Shown: positions 1-7,620 of the stretch, piece by piece
Layout: the number at the start of each line of letters is the position of its first letter
Position numbering within the stretch: position 1 is the stretch's first letter
Assembly (NCBI GenBank): GCA_015232355.1
Contig: JADFZW010000040.1
Coordinates: 1-33,547 of the forward strand
Source: Oligoflexia bacterium
GTDB taxonomy: Bacteria > Bdellovibrionota > Bacteriovoracia > Bacteriovoracales > Bacteriovoracaceae
Length of the DNA stretch: 33,547 nucleotides
Direction of reading: 5' to 3'
The notes under the pieces: model-generated
Told to the model about the DNA's origin: nothing
What the model saw: the letters and a program-made list of their open reading frames with translations, nothing else
Databases searched by the model: none
Program-made: the position numbers and the translations under genes

Positions 1-87
1 GTAAATGCTTCTACTCATAACAATTTAAAAAATAGAAATACAATTGGTGCCACTATAATAGAATTGACAAAGCAATTGCCTAATTGA
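1..87 (+). CDS. Possible C-terminal fragment of an unidentified protein
   Basis: Frame 1 is open from the window edge for 28 codons and stops with TGA at 85-87; the other two plus frames stop at once. The peptide ends in TIIELTKQLPN. It is too short to assign to a family, and the open frame could be chance. If real, the gene converges on the transaldolase gene, whose stop codon lies 40 bases further on. Confidence 0.3.
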   Translation, partial: VNASTHNNLKNRNTIGATIIELTKQLPN

Positions 88-126
88 TATTTTTTTAACC
101 AGACAGAAAAAATATTCCACTACCAA

Positions 127-774
127 TTATTTTGCTGTTATCTTTTTATAGTCATTTAAAAAAGTTTCAACACCTTTATCAGTCAACGGATGAAAGAAAA
201 GATCCTTTAAAATTTTAAAAGGAACTGTTGCTACATCAGATGCTGCCAATGCAGCTTCTCTCACATGTTGAGGGGATCTAATTGAAGCGGCCAAAATTTT
301 AGTGCTGAAATTATAATTATCAAATATCACTCTAATCTCTTCAATCAATGCCATTCCATGATGACCATTATCATCTAGGCGACCAATGAATGGAGAGATA
401 TAAGTCGCTCCACACTTTGCTGCCAACAATGCCTGATTAGGTGAAAATACTAGTGTAAGATTTGTTTTAATATCATGAGATGAAAACCATTTCAGCGCTT
501 TTATTCCATCCATAGTTAGTGGAAGTTTGATTACAATATTTGGATGAATATCAGCGAGCGCTCTTCCTTCCTCAATCATTGCTTTAGATTCAGTAGCAAT
601 AACCTCAGCAGAAATTGGTCCATCAACAATTGAAATTATCTCTGCGATTGCATCTCTTGTGGTTCGCCCAGCTTTGGCCATTAGAGAAGGATTTGTAGTT
701 ACTCCATCAATAATTCCCCAATCAGCAGCTTTTCTTATCTCTTCGACATCAGCGGTATCAATAAATAGTTCCAT
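127..774 (-). CDS. tal: Transaldolase / fructose-6-phosphate aldolase family (TalC type)
   Basis: Class I aldolase of the short transaldolase (FSA/TalC) family, about 215 residues, the usual length. It transfers a dihydroxyacetone unit between sugar phosphates in the non-oxidative pentose phosphate pathway, in the cytoplasm. The protein opens with MELFIDTADVEEI and GVTTNP, both family hallmarks. The Schiff-base lysine is K83 in NIVIKLPLT, and AASIRSP and the late HPLTDKGVETF motif follow. HPLTDKG is typical of TalC-type enzymes with transaldolase activity, so transaldolase is more likely than strict F6P aldolase. The frame is open ten codons further upstream (to 804), but ATG at 774 is preceded by AGGAG at a good distance and matches the family N-terminus. 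It is transcribed divergently from the gene at 866. Confidence 0.93.
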   Translation of the reverse strand: MELFIDTADVEEIRKAADWGIIDGVTTNPSLMAKAGRTTRDAIAEIISIVDGPISAEVIATESKAMIEEGRALADIHPNIVIKLPLTMDGIKALKWFSSHDIKTNLTLVFSPNQALLAAKCGATYISPFIGRLDDNGHHGMALIEEIRVIFDNYNFSTKILAASIRSPQHVREAALAASDVATVPFKILKDLFFHPLTDKGVETFLNDYKKITAK

Positions 775-820
775 AATTGCTCCTATAGAAAGTTTATAAA
801 ACATAATAGATAATGTTATT

Positions 821-849
821 AGGAGAGGAATATGTCAAAAATAATCTAG
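821..849 (+). promoter_or_regulatory. Strong ribosome binding site with a five-codon leader ORF
   Basis: AGGAGAGG at 821-828 is followed four bases later by ATG (832), four sense codons and TAG (847-849). This is the best Shine-Dalgarno in the area, yet its frame differs from the long gene at 866, which has no clear site of its own. It may be a leader peptide giving translational coupling, or a hint that the true 5' end of the downstream gene is disrupted. Confidence 0.35.
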
Positions 850-865
850 ATTAAAATGGATTGGT

Positions 866-1714
866 ATGAATATAAGTATTATGAACATAATTTTAAGACT
901 ATTTTTCAGACCATTATTGTTAGGTATTTGTTTCCTATTACCACACTTATCACATTTGGCCCTCGCAAGTTACATACCTGAGATCCCTTTAAAAAACGCT
1001 GGTGTGCTCTCTCCAGATAAGGACTCATTTTTTGATCTTAATGTTGATTACAGTAAATTTTATGGCCGCATTACTGACAGAGATAAAAGCGGTAATGTTT
1101 ATAAGATTAAAGTTGAAAACAATAATATAAAATTCTTTCGTGCTAGCGACGCTCTAACTTTTACAGAGGTTAAAGGTAAACAAAAACCATGCGAAGCTCT
1201 AGTTAGAGGAGTTGAAGACTACTACATCACCATTTACGTTAGCAATCTCAGCTCTTGTAAAAAAGATGAAGAATTTTTTCGCATTGGAACTCAATTAAAT
1301 CTTAATTCAGAGATACTTCGTGAAAGAGTACACTATGCTTCCCAATATCGTGCAATTCTGCTTAAAATGCGCAGTGATTTTTTATCACAGTTAAGTGAGA
1401 TCAATAACTATATCGCAAACCATCGCCAAGAAGAGATAAAGGTGGCCGCAGATTATGATAAAAAAATTGTTCAATTGCAGTTGGATAAGAGACGTGCTTT
1501 AGACAAATTGACTTGGGAAAAAAAGGAAAATATTAGGTTGCAGGCAGAATTAATAAAAAAGATGGATTCAGTAGATGAGGGAATAAAATATTACCGAGTA
1601 GAGAGAGAGGAACATTTAGTGGATCGCTGGCATTTAGATCGAGATCTAGGATTACCCGTAGGAAACCAACCTCAAGAAGCGATTAAAGTAGAAAATGTAG
1701 AACTTTTCTATTAA
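866..1714 (+). CDS. Predicted exported coiled-coil protein, function unknown
   Basis: I do not recognise this 282-residue protein. Residues 1-34 look like a Sec signal: a hydrophobic stretch (IILRLFFRPLLLGICFLL) ends in a plausible cleavage site after ALA-S. The mature part has a globular beta-rich segment (about 35-145) with three cysteines (CEALV, SSCKK and one in the signal), then a charged helical segment (about 150-245) with heptad-like spacing that probably forms a coiled coil. The end is conserved-looking (RWHLDRDLGLPVG). It is probably periplasmic or envelope-associated. ATG at 866 gives the full signal peptide; ATG at 881 would still leave one. Neither has a good ribosome site. The RluA-like gene follows 14 bases downstream and may be cotranscribed. 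Confidence 0.7.
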   Translation: MNISIMNIILRLFFRPLLLGICFLLPHLSHLALASYIPEIPLKNAGVLSPDKDSFFDLNVDYSKFYGRITDRDKSGNVYKIKVENNNIKFFRASDALTFTEVKGKQKPCEALVRGVEDYYITIYVSNLSSCKKDEEFFRIGTQLNLNSEILRERVHYASQYRAILLKMRSDFLSQLSEINNYIANHRQEEIKVAADYDKKIVQLQLDKRRALDKLTWEKKENIRLQAELIKKMDSVDEGIKYYRVEREEHLVDRWHLDRDLGLPVGNQPQEAIKVENVELFY

Positions 1715-1728
1715 TCTCTCCAACTATT

Positions 1729-2628
1729 ATGAATACGAAAAAAATAATCTTCAAAAAAGAATTTAAAGAAAAATCACCAACAACCATCGCTGATTTTCTA
1801 GCTTCAGAGAGCGGTCTCTCTAAAAGTATTATAAAAAAAACTATGCTCCAAGGAGCAGTTTGGTTTAGAGATGCTAAAAAACAATTAGCAAAAAGCAGAT
1901 CCCTAACAAGAGTTAGACGTGCAACCAAAGAGTTAAAACAAAATGATTATTTGGAAATGTATTACGATGCCAATATTCTTAAAGATTCAATTGACGATCC
2001 AAAACCAATTGCAATCTTTGAATGTGAACACTATGGAGTGTGGTTCAAACCGGCCGGTGTTCTATCTCAAGGAACAAAATTTGGAGATCATCTTTCTATT
2101 TTAAGGTGGGTTGAAACTAACAGACAAACTCATGCCCGCAATCAAAATCACTCAGATGTTTATCTGATCCATCGACTTGATTTAGAGGTCGAAGGCATAA
2201 TGATTATTGCTTACACTAAAAGGGCAGCAGCACTTTTATGTGAACTCTTTAAAAAACATCAAATAAAAAAAGAGTATCTGGCGGTAGTAGTAGGAGATGT
2301 TTCATTTAGCGAAACAACTATTGAAAACAAATTGGACGGATTATATGCTAAAACTATTTGCAAGTGCTTAAGTAAAATTACAGTTGATTCTGATTCTGCT
2401 AAATACTCCCTACTCTCCATAAATATTTCTACTGGTAGGTATCATCAAATCAGAAGACACTTGAAAGAGATTGGTCATCCTGTTCTAGGCGATCAACGCT
2501 ATGGCCATTCTCATAAAAGTGGCAAACTTCACCTTAAAGCAAGATGTCTTGAATTTAAATGTCCGCTTACAGGAATTGATAGAAAATTTTTCTATGAAAT
2601 AGATACTTGGTCCATGAAGTTTTCATGA
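1729..2628 (+). CDS. RluA-family RNA pseudouridine synthase
   Basis: Isomerises uridine to pseudouridine in rRNA or tRNA. The 299-residue protein has an N-terminal S4-like segment (about 20-80, TIADFLASESGLSKSIIKK...) and a catalytic domain. The catalytic aspartate is D151 in LIHRLDLEVEG, and the late motif GRYHQIRRHL followed by GHPVLGDQRYG fits RluA enzymes. The usual T-S-G after HRLD is V-E-G here, a deviation that does not touch the aspartate. Substrate position (RluA, RluC or RluD type) cannot be told from sequence alone. The 3' end overlaps the convergent recombinase-like gene by 37 bases. Confidence 0.88.
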   Translation: MNTKKIIFKKEFKEKSPTTIADFLASESGLSKSIIKKTMLQGAVWFRDAKKQLAKSRSLTRVRRATKELKQNDYLEMYYDANILKDSIDDPKPIAIFECEHYGVWFKPAGVLSQGTKFGDHLSILRWVETNRQTHARNQNHSDVYLIHRLDLEVEGIMIIAYTKRAAALLCELFKKHQIKKEYLAVVVGDVSFSETTIENKLDGLYAKTICKCLSKITVDSDSAKYSLLSINISTGRYHQIRRHLKEIGHPVLGDQRYGHSHKSGKLHLKARCLEFKCPLTGIDRKFFYEIDTWSMKFS

Positions 2629-3614
2629 AAGATATGATTTTCTGATAACTCATAATATGTTTTGAGAGAGTATGAAGGAGCAACACCCATCCACTCTTTT
2701 ATTTGAGATTCAGGAAGTTTCTGATGAATCCACTTAAAGATACATGATTGTCGTAGTGACTTTGGTGTTAACTCAATTTTTAACTTCTTTCTTAATTCTT
2801 CGAATATAATTTCAAGTCCACGAGGAGAGATTCCGCCGGCCAAAATTCGATAGTGATTGGCATTGAAAAGTACCTCTTTAAATTCCTGGTCGAAACGGTC
2901 ATAAAAATTATTACTGTTAGTCTCTTTTTGAACTCTTGAAAATAACTTTATGTATTTTTCATGAACATTAGTAAACAATGGATGAAGAGGAATCGTATAA
3001 GGATCTCTCTTTGGAGGAATGATCATAACTCTAGGATTTTTTCCTAAGAAGAGATGCTCTTTTTTAAGAGATGATAACTCAGAAACTTTAAGCCCTCCAC
3101 CATACACTAAAAGAAAGATAACCATATTTCTGTATGATAGTAACGATTGAAATAAATCGCTCGTTTGTCCTTCTTTAAAGAGATGATCCCATAAAGTAAT
3201 TATATGGTTCATCGAAGTTGGTCTTGGAATATCTAAAAACTTAGGAGAAGGAGTGATTTTCTTTATAGGATTTTCTCTAAAGACTTCTCGATTCAAAAGA
3301 AAATCAAAGAAAATTCTCAATGTTTGCACTCTTCGTCTTCGAGAATTACTAGATGGATATTTTCCATCTAAATACGACGCATACTCTTCAACATTGGTTG
3401 GATTAAACTCCTGCACCACCATGTCTTTGCTTTTCTCATTTAAAAAATTATTAAAACAATTCAAATCTGTTCTATAATTTTTTATTGTGTTTACACTCTT
3501 CTGCGCTCTCTCTAATGATTTAAAAAAGTCATCCTGGAATGCAAGGAAATCACTTTTTGTTGGGACAACATCTGCACTGCCCATTGCACTTTCTATTCTT
3601 GTTCCATCGTTCAT
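2592..3614 (-). CDS. Tyrosine-recombinase-fold protein with degenerate catalytic site
   Basis: 340 residues, XerC/XerD/phage-integrase architecture. The N-terminal SAM-like DNA-binding domain (about 25-115) contains SRRRRVQTLRIFFDFLL. The C-terminal catalytic domain (about 155-330) aligns by eye with the family: YGGGLKVSEL, then TPKSLRQS, then EWMGV followed by TYYEL. The first catalytic Arg is K176, the His of HxLRH is K285, the second His of that box is Q289, and the His of LGH is V311. R288 and the nucleophile position Y320 (or Y321) remain, and K202 may be the beta-strand lysine. It may be a weak recombinase or a DNA-binding protein that no longer recombines. There is no adjacent tRNA, att site or phage gene. 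ATG at 3614 is preceded by AAGGTG. Confidence 0.8.
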   Translation of the reverse strand: MNDGTRIESAMGSADVVPTKSDFLAFQDDFFKSLERAQKSVNTIKNYRTDLNCFNNFLNEKSKDMVVQEFNPTNVEEYASYLDGKYPSSNSRRRRVQTLRIFFDFLLNREVFRENPIKKITPSPKFLDIPRPTSMNHIITLWDHLFKEGQTSDLFQSLLSYRNMVIFLLVYGGGLKVSELSSLKKEHLFLGKNPRVMIIPPKRDPYTIPLHPLFTNVHEKYIKLFSRVQKETNSNNFYDRFDQEFKEVLFNANHYRILAGGISPRGLEIIFEELRKKLKIELTPKSLRQSCIFKWIHQKLPESQIKEWMGVAPSYSLKTYYELSENHIFHENFMDQVSIS

Positions 3615-3816
3615 TTTACACCTTAACAGACTTAGATAATTGGATAATTTGTCGGATTTATTATCTTTAATAACATTAACATCAAAAAAAATTATATTAC
3701 AGTAAACGATTTCTGTTCGACAATCTCAAACTAAGATAATTTATAAATTTATATTTATCTACTTGCAAAGAATGCGTCAAGGTGATACATAGACTAATTC
3801 TTGTAAGTAATTACAA

Positions 3817-3858
3817 TTTTTACGACTCAAATATTTTTACGACTCAAATATTTACGAC
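3817..3858. repeat. Short tandem repeats TTTACGACTCAAATAT upstream of rnc
   Basis: TACGAC recurs at 3821, 3838 and 3853. The first two copies share about 17 bases (TTTTACGACTCAAATAT) and the third keeps only the first part. They lie 31-72 bases before the rnc start, in the gap between the divergent recombinase-like gene and rnc, where a regulator or promoter would sit. No clear -35/-10 pair is visible. Confidence 0.6.
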
Positions 3859-3888
3859 ACTATTTTTTATTTTTTATTTAATTAAATT

Positions 3889-4746
3889 ATGAATACAATG
3901 CAAATCTCATTGGAAATTTCTTGTTTCGCCTCATCCAAAAAAAGTGGCGTAAAAACAAATCAAAAATCAAAATCTACAAAGTCAGATCAATATAATTACG
4001 ATCTACAAATGATGGCCGAATTACTTGTTAATCACTCTGAATTTAAAAATCTAGAAAAAAAAATTCATTATAATTTTAAAAATAATTTGTGGCCATTACA
4101 AGCAATGACACACAGATCTTTTAAAAACGAATTCAAACTTTTTGATCTCTTTGACAATGAACGATTAGAGTTTCTCGGCGATTCGCTTCTAAATACATTA
4201 ATCACTGTTGAGCTATTTAAAAAATATAAGGATATGAAGGAGGGAACTCTTTCAAAATTTCGAAGCGCCCTAGTCAATGGTTCTCAATTAGCAAAGATTG
4301 GACGCTATCTAGGTATGAGTAGTGTAGTACTCATGGGGAAGGGCGAGATAAAAAATAGATGTCATGAAAATGAAAATCTACAAGCACAACTTGTTGAAGC
4401 ACTAATCGCATCTATATATATGGATTTAAATTGCGACTACAATGCTTTAAGCGATATTGTTATGAACTTTCTCTTAGAGGGAGAAAAGAATGGAGCATAT
4501 TCTCTCTTTGGACAAGAATTACTAAATGATTTTGATGAAATTTCAAAGCTACAAGAGATTATGATGGGTCACGGTCTTTTGCCAGAGTACAAATTAATAA
4601 GTTCTGGAGCAAACGATAGTCCACCATTTGTAATGTCTCTATCACTCTTTGGAAAAGAAGTTGCTAGCGTAACAGAATTATCAAAAAAGAGTGGACAAAA
4701 ACGTCTAGCACAGATAGCGCTAAGTAAATTAATAAATAATAAATAA
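3889..4746 (+). CDS. rnc: Ribonuclease III
   Basis: Double-stranded RNA endonuclease that processes rRNA precursors and mRNAs. The 285-residue protein has a catalytic domain (about 50-195) with the signature NERLEFLGDSLL (E91, E94, D98), E118 in KEGTLSKFR, and E170 in VEALIASIYMD, then a dsRNA-binding domain (about 217-284). At the position of the conserved metal-binding Asp (LADxxEA, D114 in E. coli) this protein has Q167 (LQAQLVEA), an unusual change. The first 40 residues are Lys/Ser-rich and exceed the family norm; ATG at 4009 (M41) is an alternative start. Neither start has a visible Shine-Dalgarno. The stop lies inside a 7-base tandem repeat. era follows closely, as in many genomes. Confidence 0.93.
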   Translation: MNTMQISLEISCFASSKKSGVKTNQKSKSTKSDQYNYDLQMMAELLVNHSEFKNLEKKIHYNFKNNLWPLQAMTHRSFKNEFKLFDLFDNERLEFLGDSLLNTLITVELFKKYKDMKEGTLSKFRSALVNGSQLAKIGRYLGMSSVVLMGKGEIKNRCHENENLQAQLVEALIASIYMDLNCDYNALSDIVMNFLLEGEKNGAYSLFGQELLNDFDEISKLQEIMMGHGLLPEYKLISSGANDSPPFVMSLSLFGKEVASVTELSKKSGQKRLAQIALSKLINNK

Positions 4747-4767
4747 TAAATAATAAATAATAAATAA
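4731..4767. repeat. Tandem 7-base repeat AATAAAT, five copies, over the rnc stop
   Basis: Five head-to-tail copies of AATAAAT at 4731, 4738, 4745, 4752 and 4759, with a partial sixth. The array encodes the last residues and stop of rnc and fills the spacer up to the AGGAG of era. Seven is not a multiple of three, so copy-number change inside the coding part would alter the rnc C-terminus as well as the rnc-era spacing. Confidence 0.85.
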
Positions 4768-4781
4768 TAGGAGCAATACTT

Positions 4782-5876
4782 ATGCTGATAACAAATCAAA
4801 ACCCACATAATAAATCGATTATGCTTGGAGTGATAGGTGCCCCTAATGTAGGAAAGAGTTCTTTAGTAAATTATCTAATGGGACTCGATCTATCCTCTGT
4901 AACTCAAAAACCACAAACCACTAGAAATCAATTTCACTGTATTTTTACAATTGATAATGTAGAAGTAGTGCTCGTAGATACTCCTGGATTTCATAAGTCT
5001 ACACAAGAGATGAACATAAGAATGAATCAAGAAGCCAGAGAGGGTGGTGACGGAGCTGATGTTAATTTGCTGCTACTTGATCTATCACGCGATATCGAAG
5101 CACAATTAAAAGAATTTCAAAATATATTTTTAAAAAATACTCTTCATAATTATAAAATCTGGCCAGTATTTACAAAAAGCGATCTTCTTGGTGAACACAA
5201 TGAGGTTAATCAGATCGTTAAAGTAAAATATATTGATCTCTGTAAAAAAATAATCGGGAATATTGAAGAATACTTTGTCGTCAGTTCTCAAAATGGTGAT
5301 GGCGTTCATCAATTAATTGGAGTTATCTGTGATAAAGCACCAGCAGGCCCTCATCTCTATAACCGTGGTCAAATGTCTAATAAGAATGAGCGTTTCTTTG
5401 CAGCAGAATATATAAGAGAACAAGCTTTCAACATTCTTAGAGAGGAAGTTCCTTATGAGTTGGCAGTTCTTATTAGTGGATACGAGAGCATTGATGAAGA
5501 TAGCAATAGTGACAGTTATAATGACAATAATAATGACAGCAATAATGATAGTTATAATGATGAACATAAGAATGAAGAAAATAATGAGAACAAGAATAGT
5601 AGTGAAAATGAAAAAGCTCCTTTAGTAGCAAGAATTAATGCCACTATTCTTGTTAATAGACAATCCCAAAGGGCCATCGTTATTGGTAACAAAGGCTCTA
5701 CTATCAAAGAAATCGGATCACGTGCCAGAGTGAAAATTGAAGAGATGGTGGGAGGAAGAGTGTTTTTAGGATTGCATGTAAAAGTATGCCCTAAATGGTT
5801 TAAGAATAATACAATTTTAGAACAAATTGGATTATCAAGAGCGCCGGATTCAAAACGAGTCTGGCGAAAACGTTAA
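4782..5876 (+). CDS. era: GTPase Era with an Asn/Asp-rich insertion
   Basis: GTPase that binds 16S rRNA and helps 30S subunit maturation. The G domain (about 13-185) has G1 GAPNVGKSS (19-27), G3 DTPG (66-69), a G4 of TKSD instead of NKxD (131-134) and a G5-like VSSQNGDG (167-174). The C-terminal KH domain has VIGNKGSTIKEIG (300-312) and ends with the usual WRKR. The 364 residues exceed the family's ~300 because of a hydrophilic insertion (about 236-279) of Asn, Asp, Ser and Glu between YELAVLISGYE and LVARINATI, inside the KH domain. AGGAG eight bases before ATG 4782 fixes the start. It is probably cotranscribed with rnc. Confidence 0.97.
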   Translation: MLITNQNPHNKSIMLGVIGAPNVGKSSLVNYLMGLDLSSVTQKPQTTRNQFHCIFTIDNVEVVLVDTPGFHKSTQEMNIRMNQEAREGGDGADVNLLLLDLSRDIEAQLKEFQNIFLKNTLHNYKIWPVFTKSDLLGEHNEVNQIVKVKYIDLCKKIIGNIEEYFVVSSQNGDGVHQLIGVICDKAPAGPHLYNRGQMSNKNERFFAAEYIREQAFNILREEVPYELAVLISGYESIDEDSNSDSYNDNNNDSNNDSYNDEHKNEENNENKNSSENEKAPLVARINATILVNRQSQRAIVIGNKGSTIKEIGSRARVKIEEMVGGRVFLGLHVKVCPKWFKNNTILEQIGLSRAPDSKRVWRKR

Positions 5877-5916
5877 ACAATATTTGATATTTATTAATTA
5901 ATATTAATGGTGTTTT

Positions 5917-7620
5917 ATGAATGATATGAATAATAACATAGATGATACAAGTGCTGCTAGCACTACTGCTGTAATTTCGATTGTGGGAAGACCAAACGTC
6001 GGCAAAAGTTCGATCTTCAATCGTTTAATTGGAAATCAAGAATTAGCAATCACTCATAATTCAAGAGGGGTTACAAGAGATTTACAATATGGACTAAAAG
6101 TCTTTGTAGATGAAAGTTATGGCAGCGACGACAGCAGCTATCAAACAATTCTAGTGGATACTGGTGGTTTTTATACTGATGAATTAAAAGATGACGATCA
6201 AAGAAAAAACTTACAAACATTAAAGAGAGTTGACGATAAAACACTAAATCATATAACTCCCTCTGATAGAGATATTGCTAATGAATTATTTTATGGGGTC
6301 GTTGGTAAAATGGCATTAGATTCCGCAAAAGAATCAGATTTAATTCTTTTTGTAGTTGATATTAGAGATGGATTATTGGCCGATGATTTAAAAATATTTC
6401 AAGATATAAGACGATTAGGAAAAGAGTATTATATTTTGCTCAACAAGTGTGACAGTGAAAAACAAATTGGTATTGGCAATTTAGGTTTAACAGAATTTTA
6501 CTCCTTAGGCGTACCAGAAAATAAAATGATTGCTATCTCTGCGGCCCACTCAAACGGTTTCTCTGAGCTTACAGAAAAAATAACTCTCTTTCTTAAAGAT
6601 AGAGTCATTCATAAAACTCAATTAGAATCACAACTAGAAAATAAAGCGACCCTACTTAGCACTCTCTGCCCACGAGAAGATGTAGTTGCTAAATTGGCCA
6701 TTGTAGGTGCACCCAACTCCGGCAAATCAACACTTCTAAATAAATTACTAAAATGTGATCGAGCAATTGTTAGTGAGATTCCTGGAACTACCAGAGATCC
6801 TATCACTGGTCACTTTGATTTATATTTTAAAGAAGAATTTAAAGAAGAATCCAACGAAGAAATCGATAAGATCGAAGAAGTAGAGCTAGCTGACAATAGA
6901 TGGCGTTCTCTACAAATTATAGATACCGCAGGAATTAGAAGAAAGAGAGAGGTTCACGATCAAGTTGAATCAATGGCGGTCATTCGTGCTCTCAAATCTA
7001 TTGTTGAATCAGATATAGTGTTACTCGTAGTAGATGCACAAAAGGGAGTTAGTCATCAAGACAAACGTCTAGGTGAAATTGCTATTGAAAAAGGAAAATC
7101 ACTTATTATTGTATTAAATAAATTTGATCTCATGAGTAAGGAGATTAAAAATAATTCTAAATTATATAAAGAATGGCTTAAGGATCTAGAGGTACTGATT
7201 CCTTGGCGCTACTGTTCTCTCATTCCAATCTCGGCCAAAGATGGAAAATTTATCGGCAATCTCAAAGAGGAGATTAAAAAGACAGTACTCGTTCGTAAGA
7301 AAAAAATTTCAACTGCTAAATTAAATCAGTGCTTTCAAGAGTTGATAGAAAAAAATAGTGTTAATATGTCTAGAATATCTCATAGTAGTAACAATAGAGA
7401 TAATAAAAGAAGTAGCAGGGCCAGCAGTAGCAAGCAATTTAAGATAAAATATGCCTCTGTAGTTAAGATGAGTCCGCCAACCATTTTAGTCTTTTCAAAT
7501 GTCAGCAGAGAAATCCCCGAAAGCTATCGTCGCTATTTGGTTAATGGAATTCGTGAAAAATTTAAATTAGTAAACACTCCAGTTCACTTAGTATTTAGAA
7601 CCGGCAAAGAAGAAAAATAA
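5917..7620 (+). CDS. der: Ribosome assembly GTPase Der (EngA)
   Basis: Tandem-GTPase that acts in 50S subunit assembly. Two G domains are complete: the first has GRPNVGKS (24-31), DTGG and NKCD; the second has GAPNSGKST (about 264-272), DTAGIRRK and NKFD. The C-terminal KH-like domain ends SREIPESYRRYLVNGIREKF...VHLVFRTG, the normal Der ending. At 567 residues it is about 100 longer than usual. The extra length sits in loops: near 62-110, an acidic stretch after the second G2 region (about 305-325), and a Ser/Arg/Asn-rich linker (about 486-510). ATG at 5917 lies 40 bases after era; the ribosome site is weak. The 3' end overlaps the dus gene on the other strand by 37 bases. Confidence 0.96.
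   Translation: MNDMNNNIDDTSAASTTAVISIVGRPNVGKSSIFNRLIGNQELAITHNSRGVTRDLQYGLKVFVDESYGSDDSSYQTILVDTGGFYTDELKDDDQRKNLQTLKRVDDKTLNHITPSDRDIANELFYGVVGKMALDSAKESDLILFVVDIRDGLLADDLKIFQDIRRLGKEYYILLNKCDSEKQIGIGNLGLTEFYSLGVPENKMIAISAAHSNGFSELTEKITLFLKDRVIHKTQLESQLENKATLLSTLCPREDVVAKLAIVGAPNSGKSTLLNKLLKCDRAIVSEIPGTTRDPITGHFDLYFKEEFKEESNEEIDKIEEVELADNRWRSLQIIDTAGIRRKREVHDQVESMAVIRALKSIVESDIVLLVVDAQKGVSHQDKRLGEIAIEKGKSLIIVLNKFDLMSKEIKNNSKLYKEWLKDLEVLIPWRYCSLIPISAKDGKFIGNLKEEIKKTVLVRKKKISTAKLNQCFQELIEKNSVNMSRISHSSNNRDNKRSSRASSSKQFKIKYASVVKMSPPTILVFSNVSREIPESYRRYLVNGIREKFKLVNTPVHLVFRTGKEEK

Noticed and set aside
2592..3614. Prophage or integrative element marked by the recombinase-like gene
   Set aside because: No phage genes, tRNA target, flanking direct repeats or composition shift are seen, and catalytic residues are replaced.
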